Position numbers and translations under genes: made by a program. DNA of 64,000 bases from Loktanella sp. M215. GTDB taxonomy: Bacteria; Pseudomonadota; Alphaproteobacteria; Rhodobacterales; Rhodobacteraceae. This document shows positions 62,095 through 64,000 of this stretch, in pieces. A model generated the notes under the pieces. The model made no database searches. It was not told the origin of the DNA and worked only from the letters and a program-made list of their open reading frames with translations. Within the stretch, counting starts at the first letter, position 1. The number at the start of each line of letters is the position of its first letter. The DNA lies in contig NZ_WMEA01000004.1 of the NCBI RefSeq assembly GCF_021735925.1, positions 248,001-312,000 on the forward strand, in the 5' to 3' direction.

Positions 62095-62427
62095 TCATCG
62101 CTTCAACGGGCGGTCGAGCTCCGCCTGAGCGAAATAAGCTGATGCTTTGCGGAGGATCTCATTCGCCTGACGCAGCTCTCGGTTCTCGCGTTCAAGCAGC
62201 TTGATCCGATCGCGCTCGTCGCTACTCGTGCCACCCGCCGCACCAGCGTCCTTTGCGGCCTTCCTCAGCCAGACTGCAAGCGTCTGCGGAATACAGCCGA
62301 TCTTCGGTGCAATCGCCGCTATCGCGGCGCCCTGCGTTTCATAGGAACTCTGGTGTTCCAGCACCATCCGCACCGCGCGGGCGCGGACCTCCGGTGAATA
62401 GCGGTTGGCCATCTTGCTCTTTTCCAT
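62095..62427 (-). CDS. IS3 family transposase OrfA
   Basis: DNA-binding subunit of about 110 residues: [19 protein letters not shown] near the start, the helix-turn-helix [17 protein letters not shown] near 46, and a leucine zipper [19 protein letters not shown] near 78-96. It overlaps orfB by 4 bases, where frameshifting normally makes the fusion protein. Intact. An ATG nine bases upstream (62436) is an alternative start. Confidence 0.88.
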   Translation of the reverse strand: MEKSKMANRYSPEVRARAVRMVLEHQSSYETQGAAIAAIAPKIGCIPQTLAVWLRKAAKDAGAAGGTSSDERDRIKLLERENRELRQANEILRKASAYFAQAELDRPLKR

Positions 62428-62476
62428 GACTCTCATCCTTCTCAGGTTTCAAGTCTCCGGCAAACCCGGCGCGGTT

Positions 62477-62572
62477 CAGTGGCCGGATGCCCCGGAATCA
62501 GTGGCCGGATAAAATCGGAATGGGTGGCCGGATACTTTCGGAAGCAGTGGCCGGATGACTCCGGAATACGCA
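62477..62572 (-). repeat. four 22-23-base repeats, IS21-type terminus
   Basis: Four head-to-tail copies of a unit reading CAGTGGCCGGAT-nnnn-CGGAAT (62477-62498, 62499-62521, 62522-62544, 62545-62567), then ACGCA. Read from the right, it starts TGCGTATTCCGG, as IS21-type ends do, which carry several binding sites for IstA. No istA or istB adjoins; the IS3 element begins exactly at the inner edge. It is the left-over end of a different IS21 from the one at 24 kb. Confidence 0.65.
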
Positions 62573-62734
62573 CGGTTAGCCCCGTTCATCAGCTGAGTTG
62601 CGCAACAGAGTCCGAGCAGTCAACAAATGACCGCCCCACGAAACGTAGGCCATAATGGCTCATAACAGGTCTGCCCCTCGAGGGGCGTCATACGACCCCG
62701 CCATTACACTTCTCAGCCGCAAATAGCGTTGCTT

Positions 62735-63772
62735 TTATCCTGCAGCAGCAACTGTCGGACGATGCTGCCCTCCCAGACGCATCAGCAGTGAAGCCTGCGT
62801 GATCTGACCGATGGCGACACCGTTGGAGGTGACGTTCAGGCTGCCATCCGATGTAATTCGGTCTATGATCTGCTGCACTGGCGTTTCAGCATCTACGGCA
62901 AGGCCCTCGACCGTACCGTGGATCATCACATCGCGGGCCGTCAGCACGCCCAATGGATTCATGTGGGCGACGAATTCTGCCACGTAGTCGTTGGCAGGCA
63001 ACGTAAAGATCTCGCGCGGAGTCCCGGTCTGCACGATCCGTCCACCTTCCATGATAGCGATGCGGTTCCCAATTTTAAACGCCTCGTCCAGATCGTGACT
63101 AACGAAGATGATCGTCCGACCGCGGGCCTTTTGCATGTCGAGCAGTTCGTCCTGCAACCGGGTGCGGATTAGGGGGTCAAGGGCGCTGAAAGGTTCGTCC
63201 ATCAACAGGATCGGCGCGTCGGTCGTAAAGGCGCGGGCAAGCCCGACCCGTTGCTGCATGCCGCCGGATAATTCGCCAACTAGCGCATCGGCACGGTCGG
63301 CAAGACCGACAAGCTTCAACTCTTCATCGACGCGCGCCCTCCGCTTGGCCACGGGTTGCCCGCCCAGTTCCAGCCCAAGGCCAACGTTGTCGCGCACCGT
63401 CCGCCAAGGCAGCAGGCCGAACTGCTGAAAGACCATCGCTACATCGTGCAGCCGGAGATTGCGCAACGCCTTGGCGTTGGCGTCTGTCACGGATTGCATG
63501 CCGTCGCGCGTCCTGACGCGCACATCGCCACGCACCACGGGGTTCAGTCCGTTGACGGCCCGCAACAGCGTGGATTTGCCGGATCCGGACAGCCCCATAA
63601 GGACAAGAATTTCGCCCTCTTCGACCGTCAGACTGCAATTGTGAACGCCCAAGACCTGCCCCGTCTCTTTACGAATCTTGGATCGTTCATCGCCGGCATC
63701 CATCATGGGCAGGGCGCTATCTGGCGCATCGCCGAACACGATCGAGACATTGTCGAATTCGACGGCACTCAT
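62735..63772 (-). CDS. choV: choline/betaine-type ABC transporter ATPase
   Basis: ATPase of 345 residues of the glycine betaine/choline class. Walker A GLSGSGKST near 60, the long QVLGVHNCSLTVEEGEILVLMG lead near 38-59, signature LSGGMQQRVGLARAFT near 168, Walker B ILLMDEPFSALDPL near 187 and H-loop VSHDLDEAF near 223. The C-terminal 80 residues form the regulatory CBS-like tail. The start overlaps the stop of the permease gene (63769-63772). By length and order (permease then ATPase) it matches choXWV rather than a plain proV; the choX gene would lie beyond the right edge. Confidence 0.88.
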   Translation of the reverse strand: MSAVEFDNVSIVFGDAPDSALPMMDAGDERSKIRKETGQVLGVHNCSLTVEEGEILVLMGLSGSGKSTLLRAVNGLNPVVRGDVRVRTRDGMQSVTDANAKALRNLRLHDVAMVFQQFGLLPWRTVRDNVGLGLELGGQPVAKRRARVDEELKLVGLADRADALVGELSGGMQQRVGLARAFTTDAPILLMDEPFSALDPLIRTRLQDELLDMQKARGRTIIFVSHDLDEAFKIGNRIAIMEGGRIVQTGTPREIFTLPANDYVAEFVAHMNPLGVLTARDVMIHGTVEGLAVDAETPVQQIIDRITSDGSLNVTSNGVAIGQITQASLLMRLGGQHRPTVAAAG

Positions 63773-64000
63773 GATTTTACCCTCAGGATGCGGTCAAGGA
63801 TGATGGCCACCACTACGATGATGAACCCGCTTTCGAAGCCGAGCGACGTATTTACCTGACCCAAGGCGCGTAGCACCGGGACGCCGAGGCCGTTCGCACC
63901 CACCAGTGCCGCGATGACAACCATCGACAGTGACAACATGATCGTCTGGTTCAACCCGGACATGATCTGCGGCGTGGCCGAGGGCAACTCGACCTTCCAC
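63769..64000 (-). CDS. choW: choline/betaine-type ABC transporter permease, 5' part outside window
   Basis: The C-terminal 76 residues of an inner-membrane permease. ELPSATPQIMSGLNQTIMLSLS (start of the visible part) is the conserved cytoplasmic loop of ProW/ChoW permeases, followed by two helices (MVVIAALVGANGLGVPVL and SGFIIVVVAIILDRIL). The frame is open to the right edge at 64000. Its stop overlaps the choV start by 4 bases. Confidence 0.88.
   Translation of the reverse strand, partial: WKVELPSATPQIMSGLNQTIMLSLSMVVIAALVGANGLGVPVLRALGQVNTSLGFESGFIIVVVAIILDRILRVKS

Larger units (their letters stand above)
59730..62098 (-). pseudogene. IS3 family transposase OrfB, split by IS30
   Basis: Catalytic subunit broken into an N-terminal piece (62098-61490) and a C-terminal piece (60029-59730). 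The first reads YGVRKAWHQLRREG, VSDFTYVSTWAGFVYVAFVID (first catalytic Asp) and LVHHSDRGSQ (second Asp), the second YVSIRYTERLADAGIEPSVG, DNALAETINGLYKTE (catalytic Glu). Removing the IS30 and one copy of the CAA duplication restores an open frame of about 301 residues. Frame and sequence are otherwise intact, so the insertion is recent. Confidence 0.9.
59691..62478 (-). mobile_element. IS3-family element carrying a nested IS30
   Basis: Terminal inverted repeats are visible: TGAACCGCGCCGGGTTTGCC at 59691 and its complement ending at 62478. Between them lie orfA, orfB and an IS30 insertion. No clear target duplication is seen: the bases outside differ on the two sides. Without the IS30 the element would be about 1.3 kb, normal for IS3. 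Confidence 0.85.

Noticed and set aside
1..64000. tRNA, rRNA, CRISPR array, prophage or replication origin
   Set aside because: I looked for clover-leaf patterns, rRNA-like stretches, regularly spaced repeats, phage structural genes and repABC-type genes and saw none; short tRNAs could be missed by eye.

Overview
The window reads like accessory DNA from a marine-type alphaproteobacterium, most likely Rhodobacterales. The grounds are protein family content (two TRAP transporters, a CheB-CheR-HWE kinase, a ChoVW-type transporter, a GlgE/TreZ block, two CaiB/BaiF transferases), high GC, and several GGAAC-N16/17-nGTT-like promoters of the alphaproteobacterial general stress sigma factor (EcfG). 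Species was not determined. I saw no rRNA, tRNA or CRISPR array. The many insertion-sequence scars suggest a plasmid, a chromid or a rearranged chromosomal island.

Left part (1-23 kb), stress and osmoprotection: glgE (cut by the window edge), a broken treY, and treZ; an HdeA-like periplasmic protein; a sulfotransferase; then a four-gene overlapping operon of a sucrose-phosphate synthase/phosphatase fusion and three further glycosyltransferases behind an exact GGAAC-N16-CGTT promoter. Next come a CYP152-type P450, two tandem short-chain dehydrogenases, a zinc alcohol dehydrogenase, an SRPBCC protein, a DUF2231 membrane protein with a sorbosone-dehydrogenase-like protein, a transaldolase stub, a CheB-CheR-PAS-HWE kinase with a single-domain response regulator, and a Crp/Fnr regulator. 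Several genes in this part are interrupted by one-base indels, mostly in homopolymers, which may be sequence errors.

Middle (23-34 kb), mobile scars and small cargo: an IS3 element cut by an IS21 element that is itself decayed; an intact GntR-AGE family-TRAP operon; pieces of an IS110 element; a small lipoprotein with a frameshift; and an arsR-arsC-acr3 operon whose acr3 is cut off at an IS110 remnant.

Catabolic block (34-54.7 kb): a second TRAP transporter, a flavin-reductase-fold protein, a D-2-hydroxyacid dehydrogenase, enoyl-CoA hydratase, two adjacent acyl-CoA dehydrogenases, a complete Liv-type ABC transporter, a metallo-beta-lactamase-fold hydrolase, a LysR regulator, two MaoC-like hydratases, two CaiB/BaiF CoA-transferases, an alpha/beta hydrolase and a GMC oxidoreductase. 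The genes are tightly packed with 1-4 base overlaps and open reading throughout. Together they look like uptake, CoA activation and beta-oxidation-like breakdown of one unidentified carboxylic acid or alcohol.

Right part (54.7-64 kb): TniA/TniB-like transposition remnants, a large multicopper oxidase with a twin-arginine-like leader, a RES/Xre toxin-antitoxin pair, an IS3 element with an IS30 inserted in its transposase (3-base target duplication visible), an IS21-type terminal repeat array, and the choline/betaine-type transporter genes choV and choW (choW cut by the window edge).
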